Assembly: GCA_958450365.1 (NCBI GenBank)
Contig: CAUEEP010000910.1
Coordinates: 186,001-250,000 of the forward strand
Reading direction: 5' to 3'
Length of the DNA stretch: 64,000 bases
Source of the DNA: Mesorhabditis belari
Lineage: Eukaryota > Nematoda > Chromadorea > Rhabditida > Rhabditidae
Made by a program: the position numbers and the translations under genes. Numbering within the stretch: position 1 is the first letter of the stretch; each line of letters begins with the position of its first letter. The notes beneath the pieces were generated by a model. The model saw only the letters and a program-made list of their open reading frames with translations. It had not been told where the DNA came from and ran no database searches. Positions 12,001 to 20,866 of the stretch are shown piece by piece.

Positions 12001-15000
12001 AAGAGCATTTTTAGCATTGATTTAGCATTTTTACCTTACAAACTTCCCGATAAATGACTTTAAAGAAACTAGAAACTTCTAACAGATCCAGCAGTCGATA
12101 AACGCTTTTAATTTAACCACTTCTAAAGCTTTTAATTTTACCACCTCTATAGTACCCAAAAAGCAGGTAAAAAAGCAGGTTTAAAGAAAAAAAACCCATA
12201 TATGGGAAAAAGAACCAATAAGCTAGCCGGTGGGATTGAACCTTTGACCTTACAGATACAGAGCTCTTAGCCAGTTGGCCATGACGGCCTGCTTGGCCAG
12301 AAATTGGTTTACTTTATTGTTCTTGGTTTCTTTTTCCTTACTATCTTTGGTTTTACGCTTTTTATTGACTACACAGAGAAGAGATAAGCATTTTAACCTC
12401 AAGGTATTCAGAAGATGTGTCTACTTACAATACAATTAGCTAGGTATCCAGGTAGCTAGATATCCAGGTAGCTAGGTATCCAGGCAACTAGGTATCCAGA
12501 TAGCTAAGCATCCAGGTAGCTAGGTATCCAGGTAACTAGGTATCCAGATAGCTAAGCATCCAGGTAGCTAGATATCCAGGTCGCTAGATATCCAGATAGC
12601 TAGATATCCAGGTAGCTAGATATCCAGATAGCTAGGTATCCAGATAGCTAGATATCCAGGTAGTTAGGTATCCAGGTAGTTAGGTATCCAGGAAACTAGG
12701 TATCCAGGTAGCTAGGTATTCAGGTAGCTAGATATCCAGGTAGCTAGATATCCAGGTAGCTAGGCATCCAGGTAGCTAGGTACGGTAAAACCCGGGGAAC
12801 AGATCTGGTACTGTAGCTTATCAAAATTCCACCCAACGTTCAGTTAAAGTGCCAATTCCCGTACCTAAACGGATAAAAACTAGCCCAGCACCGAAAAAAA
12901 CGAGCCAACTTTGTGTTGAATTTACCTGAAACGATCACCGCACCAAGGAATCCCAAAAAGCTCAGCATAATCCCAGAACTGATCCAATGGTGGGGGGAAA
13001 TTTGCGTGAAATTTACGGCACTCCGTTGGGGCGGAACGGTTTTTGACGGAAAGCACTCCAAATATTCAGCCAAAGACCGGAAAAAAGGCTGGCTGATGGG
13101 CAAATCCCTTATGCAAATCTCTTATGCAAATTTCTTATGCAAATGATTATGCAAATGCTGTCTCCTTTTCGCTCATTTTCTCTCCCGTCATCTCATTTGT
13201 TTGCTTCCGTCAAAAAAGTGCCTCAAGCGCTCACGTTGGTCAATGTTGGCAAAAGAAAAGAAAGAAAAAGCCTAAGCGATATGAAATAAACAAAAATCAC
13301 TACTGGGCAATGAAAAGCTATACTACTGGACAATGAAATATGATATTTGAAAGGCGATCGTCACTTTCGCGCGTCTGTAGCTCCGTCTGTAGCTCAATTA
13401 GATGTTTAGATTTAGATCTTACCGAATTTAGATGTACAGAACCGAATGAGAGTTAGAGTTTAGAACCGAATGAAACAAAAGTTCGGAGCCACCTTGTTTT
13501 AGGATTGTATTGAGATCTCCCAGCCATCTCCTCCCACCATCCCTCAACCACGTGTCTTCTTTCGATATCAGTTTTTCTAATGTCGTCAAAATGGCTGCTT
13601 GAATAGGTTTTTGGAAGTTTTGGAAGCTTTTGATCTGCCAGACAGGCAAGACAAGCAAGACAGGCAAGATTGGGGTGTGTCCGGTGTTTTTGTGGTTGCA
13701 GCGATGAGCTTCAAATGTTTTTAGACTTAAATTCAGCTTTCCGGTAACAAAAATGATCCAACGCTGAATCTCTTATAAATGTTTATTATTTTAGCAAGTT
13801 TATGTTCAATTTAAGGCTTTACAAGCAAAGATCAAGTCTTTTAAATGACAATATTGTCTAGTACTGTAGATTTACGGACGCCGATTGCCCCCAAAATTGG
13901 TGAGTAGATAGAATCGATGCTGGGGAATAATATATTAAAAATTCGTCTGTAAAACTCCAAGATTACGGTAGTTGTAGTGTTTTTAGTATTTAGTAAGATT
14001 TGAAACCACATACATTACTGGACAATGAAATATCATATTTGAAAACCCTTGCGCGGCTGAAACTCCCTTGCGTCAAAAATACCATATTCTCTGAATATTA
14101 ATATTACCATTGTGTAGCCCTTGAAGAGAGCTTTCAGAAAATGTATAACACTAATAGTTTAAACTCAAAGACAAGGGAGTTACAGACGCGCGAAAGTGAC
14201 GATCTTTTTTTCAAATATAATATTTCATTGTCCAGTACTGTAGCTTTTATAGATTTTTCGTTTTATTCCAGATTTTATTCCATTCCAGATTTTATTCTAT
14301 TCCAGGTTTCATTCCAGGTTTCATTCCATTCCAGGTTCGAGTCCAATCACTCATCTGTATTGGGAACTTGTTGCCGAATCTCGAGGAATGGATGGTCACC
14401 GAGCAGATTTTCCCCGCCATTCCCAAGATCAACGCCAAGGAGCCGGCGGTTTTGATGGCGATTTTGGGTGAGAAATCTTTTGACATTTAATTTGTAAGAG
14501 TTGACATAGTCGAAACTAGACTTAAGTACAAGACTTAAGCACTTCAAATCCTTGTCAAACTTTCTGTCAAATCAAAATCCTGTTTATTGAACTTTTTGTC
14601 ATCGTAACATTCATTTCTGGCGCACTCATCTTGACACTTTTCTCACGACAACGACTTCTTGTCGTTGTCGGATAAGTGAGGAAAATGAGTACGCTAGAAA
14701 AAGTGCGTTTACAAAAGCACAATGGACCCTAAATTTTAGGCATCTATCAGCGAATTTCCACCGGTTTCTCGATCAGTCCCGAGCTGTGGGCGAGAACGGC
14801 TTTGCCCTATCTGATGTTCTCTTCAGTTGATATGAGCTTGAATCAGGTAGACAATAAAAAGATTCGGTTCTTGCGTAGTTTTCGGGTATTTTAAAAGAAT
14901 CCGAGTATTTTGAAAGAATTTGAGTATTTTGGACGGATCGTCACGCTTTGAAGGCCTATAACTTTGCCCAGAGGTCATATTCTTGCTAACTTTTTATAGC

Positions 15001-17701
15001 ATTGTACAGAGGATATTTCAGGCTTTTAAATGAAACCAAATAGAGCTTGATTGGGTTTTTTATTCCCATGCAAATCAGACGGCACAACACCCAAGTCGTA
15101 TAGACCTCATTTGCTTAGAGTTGGTTTTGATTTTCCTGGATTGGATTGTCCAAACAAGCTCTATTTGGTATCATTTAAAAGCCTGAAATATTCTCTGTAC
15201 AATGATATAAAAGTTAGCAAAAATATTGCCTCTAGGAAAAGTTATAGGCCTTCAAAGCGTGACGATCCGTCATCTTGTAAAGATCAAAAATACCGGATTT
15301 TTCCAAAATACTCGGATTCTTTTAAAATACCCGGAAACTACGCAAGAGCCAAAGATTCAATTTTACAATTACATTTAGGATCAATACCTTCAATATGTGA
15401 GCTTTATTGAGACAACACATAACAAAGTGAAAGAGGAACATTTGAAGAAATTGGGCACGATGAGCGCTGGGCAGGATGCTGTAAGAACTGGGTGAGTGTA
15501 CTTTGTGGAAAATGTAAACGCACCCTTCCCGGCATTCAATTCCTTGTTTTCTGATCAGCTAAGAAATGTATGTACCAGAGAGCGTGTGTTTTCAAAAGCA
15601 CAGTATGTGTAAATCACGTCTAACTGCCGCTTTGTGGTATTCCAGAAAGTACTCTAGAAAGTACTCTAGAAAGTATTCTAGAAAGTACTTCATAAAGTAC
15701 TCTAGAAAGTACTCCAGAAAGTACTCAGAAAGTACTCTAGAAAGTACTCCAGAAAGTACTCCAGAAAGTACTTCAGAAAGTACTCCAGAAAGTACTTCAG
15801 AAAGTACTCTAGAAAGTACTCCAGAAAGAAAGTAAGGTACTTTTACACAGTACTTTTCCATTAGCTATCAGAAATTCAAAGGGAAATTTTAGCTCCGCGT
15901 CCGCTGTTTTGTCATCAACAACTCCAAAATCCGACTCTATAAACGCTCTCGATGCCGTCTTTAACCCAGGAGGCTCAAGGCCTAGTTCAGCATCAAATAC
16001 AAGCACACCAGCTAAACAAAATAGTGTAAGTCAATGATAAAGCCATAAAATGAGCCTAAAGTAATCTATAAGGATGACGGCCAAGTTCAATTCTTCATAT
16101 TTCAAAACAGAAACAAAACACAAGAACCCTTTTCAGGGTGTCTTGAGCTTGGAGGAGAAGCGACGCTTGGCTCAACAGCAAGAAGCCGGAAGTGTCACGA
16201 ATTCTACGAATGATGGTAAGTTGAGGCAGAAATTTTGGATCATTAGAACTTGGCTTTTAAGAAAATAGTTTTTAAGAAGGTAATCGCATTAGCTAAATGT
16301 TCAAATTTCAGCCTTTTCGGACCCGCTTGGTCGCGGAAAGAAAGTGCCGATGAATCAAATGAGATCCTCCGCCTCTCCACAGCCGACGATTTCCACGGAT
16401 TGGTTGAGCTCGACGCCAGGTGAATAAGAAGTTTTAGCTACAGTACATCCAAAAACTATAGTACTTTCTTAGTGTAGTTGGTACTGTTGGTACTGTAGTT
16501 GATACTGTAGCTGGCAATCTTAGAAACTCTCTTGCAAAGTGATTCTCTATGACTATCGAGGTCCAAACTGGACTACATTGTCAAGTTGTACTTACAGTCC
16601 GATGAACATTGAACTATCAGGGCTTATTCACTTGCATTGTTAAAAAATAACGATGATTTACTTTTCCAATGTCAAGAGTAGTATTTGGTATCAAAAGGCA
16701 TTCGATACGTGCTCCGCCCCTTTTCCCATTAGCAATCTAACTTTGCGCTCAAATATCTTGGTGTTGGGTTGTCCAATTGATACAGTTTTTATACCAATCG
16801 ACAGAGAAAGACTTGGCGCATCTAATGGCACCAAGAATATTTAAATTGGACATCCCAACACCAAGAAATTTGAGCTTAAAGTTGGATTGCCAATGGCAAA
16901 GGGGCAAGGGGGCGGGGCGCGTATAAAAGGAACGCCTCGCCCCCTTTGGCTGTCCAATTCAAATAGTTTTTGTATCAATTGACAGAGAAAGACTTGACAC
17001 ATCCAATGATGCCAAGAATATTTAAATTGGACACCACAACACTGAGTTATTTGAGCGCAAAGTTAGTTGGCCAATGACAAAAGGGGCGGGGCGATCGTGA
17101 GACCTTCTTATGTCATAAAAAGCAATCGTGATCAGATGTCCGATCACCATATTAAAATGCTCTCGAATTCCAGCTCCAGCCCCTCAAATCTCACCGCAAA
17201 TCTCACCGATGAGCGCTTTTTCTGCGAACGGACTTGGCTCGTTTAGCGGTCTGACTGGCTCCACCTCGGCTAGCAATACCACATTTTCTGGTGGGGTTTT
17301 GTAAAATGAAGAAAATCAGAGCTCCAATAAGCTTTACTATACAAAAACTTGTAATTGACACTTTCATTTCAGATTTCGACTCAATGTTCCCACCGTCCAG
17401 CTCGGCCACAAGCGCCTCTTCAAATGCGAATTTCGGAAATCTTGGCTCATTTGGCGGCTTAGGTCTCCCGCAACCACCGCGTTCTCAAAATACGGCCATT
17501 CAACGCAAATCCGGAAATCCTTTAGACGATTTGTTGAGTATGGGAACAAATCAGAACAAAATCCCGATGAATCAACTGAATCAATCAAATGGGCAAAACA
17601 ATCTCAACTCTCTCAATTCACTCGGCTCTCTCACTCTCAATCCAACAAAATCCACTCAGAATAGTCAAACAAAAGATCCGTTTGCTGATCTTATGTCATA
17701 A
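2..17701 (+). CDS. SCYL2: SCYL2/CVAK104-like pseudokinase, 5'-partial, 16 exons
   Basis: Exons: 2-151, 427-521, 1046-1166, 1207-1323, 1921-2046, 2092-2268, 3483-3605, 3754-3867, 14335-14467, 14740-14846, 15379-15491, 15893-16025, 16137-16215, 16312-16419, 17174-17290, 17373-17701. All junctions are GT-AG and keep phase; 713 codons plus TAA. The kinase C-lobe shows HRN in place of HRD and GFD in place of DFG, then FLAPE and SDVYSLAVV, as expected for the SCY1-like pseudokinase family. HEAT-like helices follow (FILPSL, MPELGPVF, LPELGP-type turns, AVLMAILGIYQ), then SLEEKRRLAQQQE and a Ser/Asn/Gln-rich tail with DPLG, NPLDDLLSM and a terminal DPFADLM. DPF and LLSM-type motifs fit the AP2/clathrin binding known for SCYL2, which acts in endosomal and trans-Golgi clathrin traffic. 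The start codon and N-lobe lie outside the window. Introns 2, 4, 6, 8, 10, 11 and 14 carry repeats, and intron 8 holds two nested genes. Confidence 0.93.
209..350. repeat. Interstitial telomere-type hexamer array (GCCTAA)n
   Basis: About 23 near-contiguous copies of GCCTAA (TTAGGC on the minus strand) with a few GCCTGA variants, inside SCYL2 intron 1. TTAGGC is the canonical nematode telomere unit. Confidence 0.9.
923..1045 (+). other. In-frame alternative exon segment in SCYL2 intron 2, repeat-derived
   Basis: A second good acceptor (ATTATTTTGCAG, ending at 922) precedes the chosen acceptor (CACTTTTCCAG, ending at 1045). The 123 nt between them are open in frame and would insert 41 residues just after FLAPELAAGG. 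Family spacing from APE to SDVYSL supports the short form. The segment (about 958-1025) is closely related to 19315-19390, so it appears to be a dispersed-repeat remnant. Confidence 0.5.
1331..1697. repeat. Minisatellite, unit about 18-19 bp (AAAAGGATTAAGCTTTCTT)
   Basis: About 19 copies fill SCYL2 intron 4, with minor length variants (TTTCTTTCCT inserts). Confidence 0.9.
2290..2355. repeat. Short tandem array, unit AGCTCAATAGTTA
   Basis: About five 13-bp copies at the start of SCYL2 intron 6. Confidence 0.85.
2487..2732. repeat. Minisatellite, unit CTAGAACT (8 bp)
   Basis: About 30 copies with CTAGAACG and CTAGAATT variants in SCYL2 intron 6. Its inverse-type motif recurs at 21925-22200. 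Confidence 0.9.
2743..3472. mobile_element. Foldback/MITE-like element with terminal inverted repeats
   Basis: The left end, TAAATTTACTTGCGACC..., and the reverse complement of the right end share GGCGCTTTAAAGCGTGGTAAAA and flanking sequence over about 70 bp. A second inner pair, GCGCGCAATTTCATTC and its complement, lies near 2850 and 3290-3360. About 730 bp; no transposase ORF. It lies inside SCYL2 intron 6. Confidence 0.75.
3616..3708. repeat. Microsatellite-like AAGAAT array
   Basis: Degenerate hexamer AGAATA/AAGAAT, about 14 copies, filling SCYL2 intron 7. Confidence 0.8.
4024..8427 (-). CDS. Secreted ShKT-domain protein, nested gene B (paralogue of A)
   Basis: Minus-strand exons: 8427-8207, [one unresolved], about 6485-6384, 6341-6213, 5188-4821, 4151-4024 (TGA). 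Exon 1 starts at ATG 8427, encodes a hydrophobic leader (FQIILLVAIAP) and then a Cys domain that aligns residue for residue with gene A over 44 positions (KTPCC to QCCASC). The 6.4-kb exons give an ShKT domain: C-SDRRGPVW-C, then SC, EC, and RQSCGFC. The tail continues RYNYTIATDPRRCTS as in gene A, but is then much longer: Thr-rich, acidic, and ending in a basic RRRRKHK stretch and EVEPEF. Exon 1 ends in phase 2, and splicing directly to 6485 would create a stop, so a middle exon of about 20 codons between 8206 and 6486 is expected but was not found. AATAAA lies downstream of the stop near 4000. No membrane segment is visible in the tail. Confidence 0.72.
4333..4532. repeat. Minisatellite, unit ATTCAAGCTTTC or ATTCAAGCTTTG (12 bp)
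   Basis: About 16 copies in the single intron between the last two exons of nested gene B (minus strand). Translates as long repetitive ORFs in several frames. Confidence 0.9.
5425..5625. mobile_element. Foldback MITE copy 1 (CCCCTTTTGCC ends)
   Basis: The left arm (GCCCCTTTGCCACTGATAA, GAGCTCAAATATCTTGGCG) and right arm (CACCAAGATATTTGAGC, TTGGCAAAAGGGG) are inverted copies of each other. Homologous copies lie at 16705-16925 and 16930-17100. Confidence 0.7.
5640..5757. repeat. Dispersed repeat shared with the 43938-44481 element
   Basis: TTCTCTACAACTTTTCCATT, AAGAAAGTGCTCAAACTGTC and TCAATTCACCAACCCAATA match the ends of the inverted-repeat element at 43938-44481. Confidence 0.7.
5757..6172. 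repeat. Minisatellite, unit ATATTGGAACC (11 bp)
   Basis: About 37 copies, with ATCTTGGAACC, GTGTCCGAACC and CTATTGGAACC variants that suggest higher-order blocks. The unit is not a multiple of 3, so several frames on both strands are open; none is taken as a gene. Confidence 0.92.
6785..6955. repeat. Inverted repeat around AAATACCATATCCAGGTCC
   Basis: 6785-6830 (AAATACCATATCCAGGTCC, CTAGTACTGAAG, TTCTTGCTAG) is repeated in inverse at 6900-6955, giving a hairpin of about 55-bp arms between the first two visible exon groups of nested gene B. Confidence 0.65.
7046..7172. repeat. Minisatellite, unit GGGTGTTCAGTACA (14 bp)
   Basis: Nine nearly perfect copies, with a shorter run of CTCGCAAGTCGTTTTA units at about 7192-7230. 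Confidence 0.92.
7480..7655. repeat. AT-rich minisatellite, unit AACATTAAAAATATTAAATT
   Basis: About nine copies of about 20 bp with single-base variants. Confidence 0.85.
7800..8006. repeat. Minisatellite, unit CTTAAGCTATTAAGGAT (17 bp)
   Basis: About twelve copies in the intron of nested gene B, upstream of its first exon's donor side. Confidence 0.9.
8437..8510 (+). other. tRNA-like (SINE-type) element, degenerate
   Basis: ACTTGCTAAGAGGCG, CTTAGTCGGAAG and TCAAGGCTTCAATTC match the tRNA-like copies at 12229-12300 and 38152-38222. Tract preserved, stems not intact. Confidence 0.5.
8918..9332. repeat. Minisatellite, unit GATTGTACATCTCCAGTACT (24 bp with ATCT)
   Basis: About 17 copies of 24 bp, with CCGATT/CTGATT and TTTCTAGTAGTA variants recurring at spaced positions. 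The unit is a multiple of 3, so both strands are open; no gene is called. Confidence 0.92.
9352..9995. repeat. Direct tandem duplication of about 315 bp
   Basis: 9352-9665 and 9672-9995 share AATCTATAACCTTCTTTTAT, TTCTAGGAAAACAACTTTCA, TTTGCCTTTTGCCTTTC and AAAGCCGATAAACTCACTTG. A shorter inverted copy of the middle part lies at 8555-8630. Confidence 0.85.
10613..10760. repeat. Minisatellite, unit GAGTAGATTGAGAATT (16 bp)
   Basis: About nine copies with GGGAATT variants. Confidence 0.9.
10837..10998. repeat. Minisatellite, about 23 bp, core AGAGTCAATGAAATGCTA
   Basis: Seven copies just downstream of the polyadenylation side of nested gene A. Confidence 0.88.
11181..12968 (-). CDS. Secreted ShKT-domain protein, nested gene A
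   Basis: Minus-strand exons in order: 12968-12926, 11933-11851, 11809-11716, 11680-11580, 11489-11386, 11253-11181 (TAA). The phases close to 165 residues. Residues 1-15 are a hydrophobic signal peptide (MLSFLGFLGAVIVSA). Residues 23-63 form a Cys domain (C23, C24, C33, C48, C59, C60, C63, ending QCCQSC). Residues 97-140 form a six-Cys ShKT domain (C97, C106, C123, C133, C137, C140, ending CRKTCGFC). A short tail, YYNSTIAKSPKLC, matches the tail exon of gene B. AATAAA overlaps the stop region. The intron after exon 2 (11850-11810) begins GA instead of GT, and the intron at 11715-11681 is only 35 nt. The gene lies wholly inside SCYL2 intron 8, on the opposite strand. Such proteins are usually extracellular in nematodes; no specific function can be assigned. 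The ShKT label names a fold and does not mean the protein is a toxin. Confidence 0.82.
12229..12300 (-). other. tRNA-like (SINE-type) element
   Basis: Minus strand reads TGGCCAACTGGCTAAGAGC (A-box like) and GGTTCAATCCCACCGG (B-box). Related copies at 38152 and 8437. The acceptor stem does not close, so a functional tRNA is unlikely. It sits in the first intron of nested gene A. Confidence 0.6.
12428..12785. repeat. Minisatellite, unit CAGGTAGCTAGGTATC (16 bp)
   Basis: About 22 copies with GATATC/GGTATC alternation, in intron 1 of nested gene A. Confidence 0.92.
13303..13440. mobile_element. Partial MITE end (TACTGGACAATGAAATAT)
   Basis: Terminus matches the complete copies at 14017-14240 and 50541-50765; followed by CGTCACTTTCGCGCGTCTGTA. 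Confidence 0.6.
13858..13985. mobile_element. Half copy of the 45151-45655 inverted-repeat element
   Basis: ACGCCGATTGCCC, AAAATTGGTGAGTAGATAGA and GCTGGGGAATAA match the left arm of the element at 45151. Confidence 0.65.
14017..14240. mobile_element. Foldback MITE, ends TACTGGACAATGAAATAT
   Basis: About 220 bp with inverted termini (TACTGGACAATGAAATAT and ATATTTCATTGTCCAGTA). The interior GAGTTACAGACGCGCGAAAG and ACACTAATAGTTTAAACTC is shared, in opposite orientation, with 50541-50765. Confidence 0.78.
14858..15358. mobile_element. Foldback element occupying SCYL2 intron 10
   Basis: The left arm (TTCTTGCGTAGTTTTCGGG, GGATCGTCACGCTTTGAAGG) is repeated in inverse on the right (CCTTCAAAGCGTGACGATCC, CCCGGAAACTACGCAAGA) with about 180-bp arms. 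The intron is 14847-15378, so nearly all of it is this element. Confidence 0.82.
15643..15836. repeat. Minisatellite, unit AGAAAGTACTCT (12 bp)
   Basis: About 16 copies in SCYL2 intron 11; both strands are open in more than one frame. Confidence 0.92.
16705..17100. mobile_element. Foldback MITE copies 2 and 3 in SCYL2 intron 14
   Basis: Copy 2 (16705-16925) has inverted arms containing CAATCTAACTTTGCGCTC and GAGCTTAAAGTTGGATTG. Copy 3 (about 16930-17100) repeats the right half. Related to 5425-5625. Confidence 0.72.
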
Positions 17702-17782
17702 AATAAGCATAGTACAGTAAGAAATTAGAATTTTAACAATTTTAACAGTTTTAACAATTTTAACTAGAGTTCGGCAAACAAA

Positions 17783-18210
17783 ACCAAAACCAAAACAGAC
17801 CAAAACCAAAACCAAAACACCAAAACCAAAACCAAAACACCAAAACGAACCAAAACCAAAACACCAAAAAAAACCAAAACCAAAACAAACCAAAACTCAA
17901 TTTGCATATAAATTAACATGTAAATTTAAAATTGTAAAATGCAAATTTGCCTTTCACTTTTTCTCACTCCCCAAAATCTCGCGGCCGAAAAAAGGACCAA
18001 AACACGACCTCGAAATTTCGAAACAAAAAATAGCCTATGGGATAGATTTTTGGATGCTGATTTCAAATCTGCAAACAGATTTTCGCTAGCTCCTCCCAGT
18101 CGCGAGATATTGGCGAGTTTTGGTTAGTTTTGGTTTTGGTTTTGGTTTTGGTTTGGTTTTGGTTTGTTTTGGTTTTGGTTTTGGTTTTGGTAGTTTTGGT
18201 TTTGGTTAAG
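17783..18210. repeat. Two inverted CCAAAA arrays
   Basis: CCAAAA-rich array at about 17783-17895 and TTTTGG-rich array at about 18116-18208, with about 220 bp between; together they could form an imperfect hairpin. Confidence 0.85.
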
Positions 18211-18239
18211 TTTTGTTTTCCGAAGTCTAATTTTAACAC

Positions 18240-18540
18240 TATCATTCAATTGCCATTTGCTTTTGAATCGAATCATTGCTGCTCGAATGAGATTAAAATT
18301 AAGTAAAACCGACAAAATCGGAGTGTTTTCCTTGTTTTCCTTTATCAGAGTGTTTTCCTCGTTCAAGAAGGCGTTTTCTAAAAGGTTGAGAATTTGAAAA
18401 GCTACCGGAACTCTTCAGCTTTTGATCTCATTCAATTGCCAGTTTGCTTTTTGATCGAATGATTAAGCAATCATTCGATTGCTGATTGAATGAGGTTAAA
18501 ATTAAGTAAATCCAACAGCTTCTGAAAGATTACGGTGGTT
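18240..18540. repeat. Partly duplicated segment (CAATTGCCA.TTGCTTTT)
   Basis: TCATTCAATTGCCATTTGC and TCATTCAATTGCCAGTTTG, each followed by GAATGA(G)ATTAAAATTAAGTAAA-like text, form two diverged direct copies. Confidence 0.6.
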
Positions 18541-18849
18541 CTCAAAATTATCCACCTTTTAAAAAAAGAAATGCAGCAGATTTTTATCGAATTTCAGTTT
18601 TTTTCCTTGTTTTTCTCCGGTTTCTTTAGGATTTTAGGAATCGGGCAGCTTTTAGAAGCAGTTTTTTTCATTTAAATCAAATTCCTTTCCATTTTCCATA
18701 GATTGACTATATCTTGTGATTTCTTTATACGTGTATTTCTTATTTATTAGGCTCTCCAGAAGATCTTTTCGTTCATTTTTGCACATTTTTGTACTTCAGT
18801 TTAAAACCAAAAAGAAAATCTAATGCACGAATTGAACCAAGGCTTGCTT

Positions 18850-18958
18850 TTCATTAGAATTCATTAGAATTTCATAGAATTCATTAGAATTTCATAGAAT
18901 TCATTAGAATTTCATAGAATTATAGAATTCATTAGAATTTCATAGAATTCAATTATTT
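18850..18958. repeat. Minisatellite, core GAATTCATTAGAATTTCATA
   Basis: About five 20-bp copies. Confidence 0.88.
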
Positions 18959-18965
18959 TTGTGCG

Positions 18966-19805
18966 AAATAACACGAAAACCGAGTTTAAAATGGATTATT
19001 TCTAGATTTTTTTTGATAAGCGTGAAGTCGGGCAGTCAAAATGCGACTCGATGATGCGATTTCGACACTTTAGCTAAGGAAACCGATCTTTGTGCCAATC
19101 GATAAAAGATAGAGCACAAAAAGTTTGGTAGATAGCTAAGGCTTCAGCGAAATTCATTCAGCCAATTTCTTCGTAGAGGTTTTTATCGATTTTGACGAGA
19201 AAACTCTGGAATTTTTGCGAAAAACCCGTTTTAACTCTCGAATTTTCCTTGAAAGACTTGAAATTGACTTAAAAAGATGGGAAATCAAACAATAAACACT
19301 TTTTATTTAATAGATTAATTGGTGAACTTGTTATTTTTCAACAGAAGTATGAAAATGAGCGAAAAGACTTTCTGGACAGCCTATAAAATGAGCGAAAAGA
19401 CTTTCTGGACAGCCTGTCCAATGGTTGTGTCACTTTTTCTTGCTTTATACATATTACTGACCCCTTTCCTTCTTGGTGCTGCGAGAGAAATTTCCTTTCG
19501 GCGTTATTGGGCAATAAATATTTCTGATTTCTGATTTCATTTCTGACAAAGTGGTGTTGAAAATCAAATGCAAATCAAATCAAAAAAGAAATATAGAAGA
19601 AGGCAGCACAAAATAACATGAAAAAGAGTTTAAAATGGCTTATTTCTAGATTTTTTTTGATAAGCGTGAAGTCGGGCAGTCAAAATGCGACTCGATGATG
19701 CGATTTCGACACTTTAGCTAAGGAAACCCATCATCGTGTCAATCGATAAAAGATAGAGCACGGAAAGTTTGGTATATAGCCAAGGTTTCAGCGAAAAGCT
19801 ATCAT
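18966..19805. mobile_element. Direct-repeat-flanked element, LTR-like or duplicated TE remnant
   Basis: 18966-19155 and 19610-19800 are direct copies of about 190 bp (TTTTTTTGATAAGCGTGAAG, TCAAAATGCGACTCGATGAT, CAATCGATAAAAGATAGAGC). Between them lies a degraded peptide remnant (19315-19540) also present in SCYL2 intron 2. No reverse transcriptase or transposase is visible. Confidence 0.6.
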
Positions 19806-20159
19806 ATATTTGACAATATGATAGCTAGAGTGAGTTTTTTGAGACATACCAATCAAGCATATAATTTTTCAAAGTCCAATAAATGATGTTGAAAAGTCAA
19901 AGTGCAATAGAAGTTGAAGAAAAAGAAAAAACATCGATGAAAACATTTTAAAGATTGGATAAATGACCAATGAAAGACTTACCCAAAATCTGATCTCCAG
20001 AGCCTGATCTGACAATCTTGATCTTGTCATTGAGCCTTGATCTTGATACAGTGCACTTTTTGCGTACTTTGGAAGATCACCGCTTTACCAATGAGTTGCA
20101 AAAGAAGATCTATCTAGAAGTATCGCACCGTTTTTCTAACCGATATACTATCTATCTAT

Positions 20160-20580
20160 TCTATTCGATCTCCAGAGCCCGATCTCTAGAGCCTGATCTC
20201 TAGAACCTAATCTCCAGAGCCTGATCTCTAGAGCCTGATCTCTAGAGCCTGATCTCCAGAACCTGATCTCTAGAGCCTGATCTCCAGAACCTGATCTCTA
20301 GAGCCTGATCTCCAGAACCTGATCTCTAGAGCCTGATCTCCAGAACCTGATCTCTAGAGCCTGATCTCTAGAGCCTGATCTCTAGAGCCTGATCTCTAGA
20401 GCCTGATCTCTAGAGCCTGATCTCTAGAGCCTGATCTCTAGAGCCTGATCTCTAGAGCCTGATCTCTAGAGCCTGATCTCTAGAGCCTGATCTCTAGAGC
20501 CTGATCTCTAGAGCCTGATCTCTAGAGCCTGATCTCTAGAGCCTGATCTCTAGAGCCTGATCTCTAGAGCCTGATCTGAC
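20160..20580. repeat. Minisatellite, unit AGAGCCTGATCTCT (14 bp)
   Basis: About 29 copies; the left third alternates CTCTAGAGCC with CTCCAGAACC, the right two thirds are nearly homogeneous. Confidence 0.93.
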
Positions 20581-20744
20581 AGTCTTGATCTTTTCATTGA
20601 TACAGTCCCGGTCTTCTATTTTTTTCAATAGAATTTCAATTCAATTCAATTTCAATTTTCATTCAATTTCAATTTTCTCGAATAGAAGACCGGTCTTCTA
20701 TTTTTTTCAATTAGAGAGCTTGAATCCAGCTTGAATCGACCACT

Positions 20745-20866
20745 CTCAACAGCTTCCCCAACAGCTCAACAGCTCCAAGAGCTCAACAGCTTCCCCAACA
20801 GCTCAACAGCTCCAACAGCTCAACAGCTCCAACAGCTCAACAGCTCCAACAGCTCAACAGCTTCCC
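20745..20866. repeat. Tandem CAACAGCT array
   Basis: Mixed CAACAGCTC and CAACAGCTTCCC units, about 13 copies. Confidence 0.85.

Noticed and set aside
11820..12014. Plus-strand ORF with LDCTLICKRREEEC
   Set aside because: It is antisense to nested gene A exon 2, whose minus-strand reading matches gene B closely.
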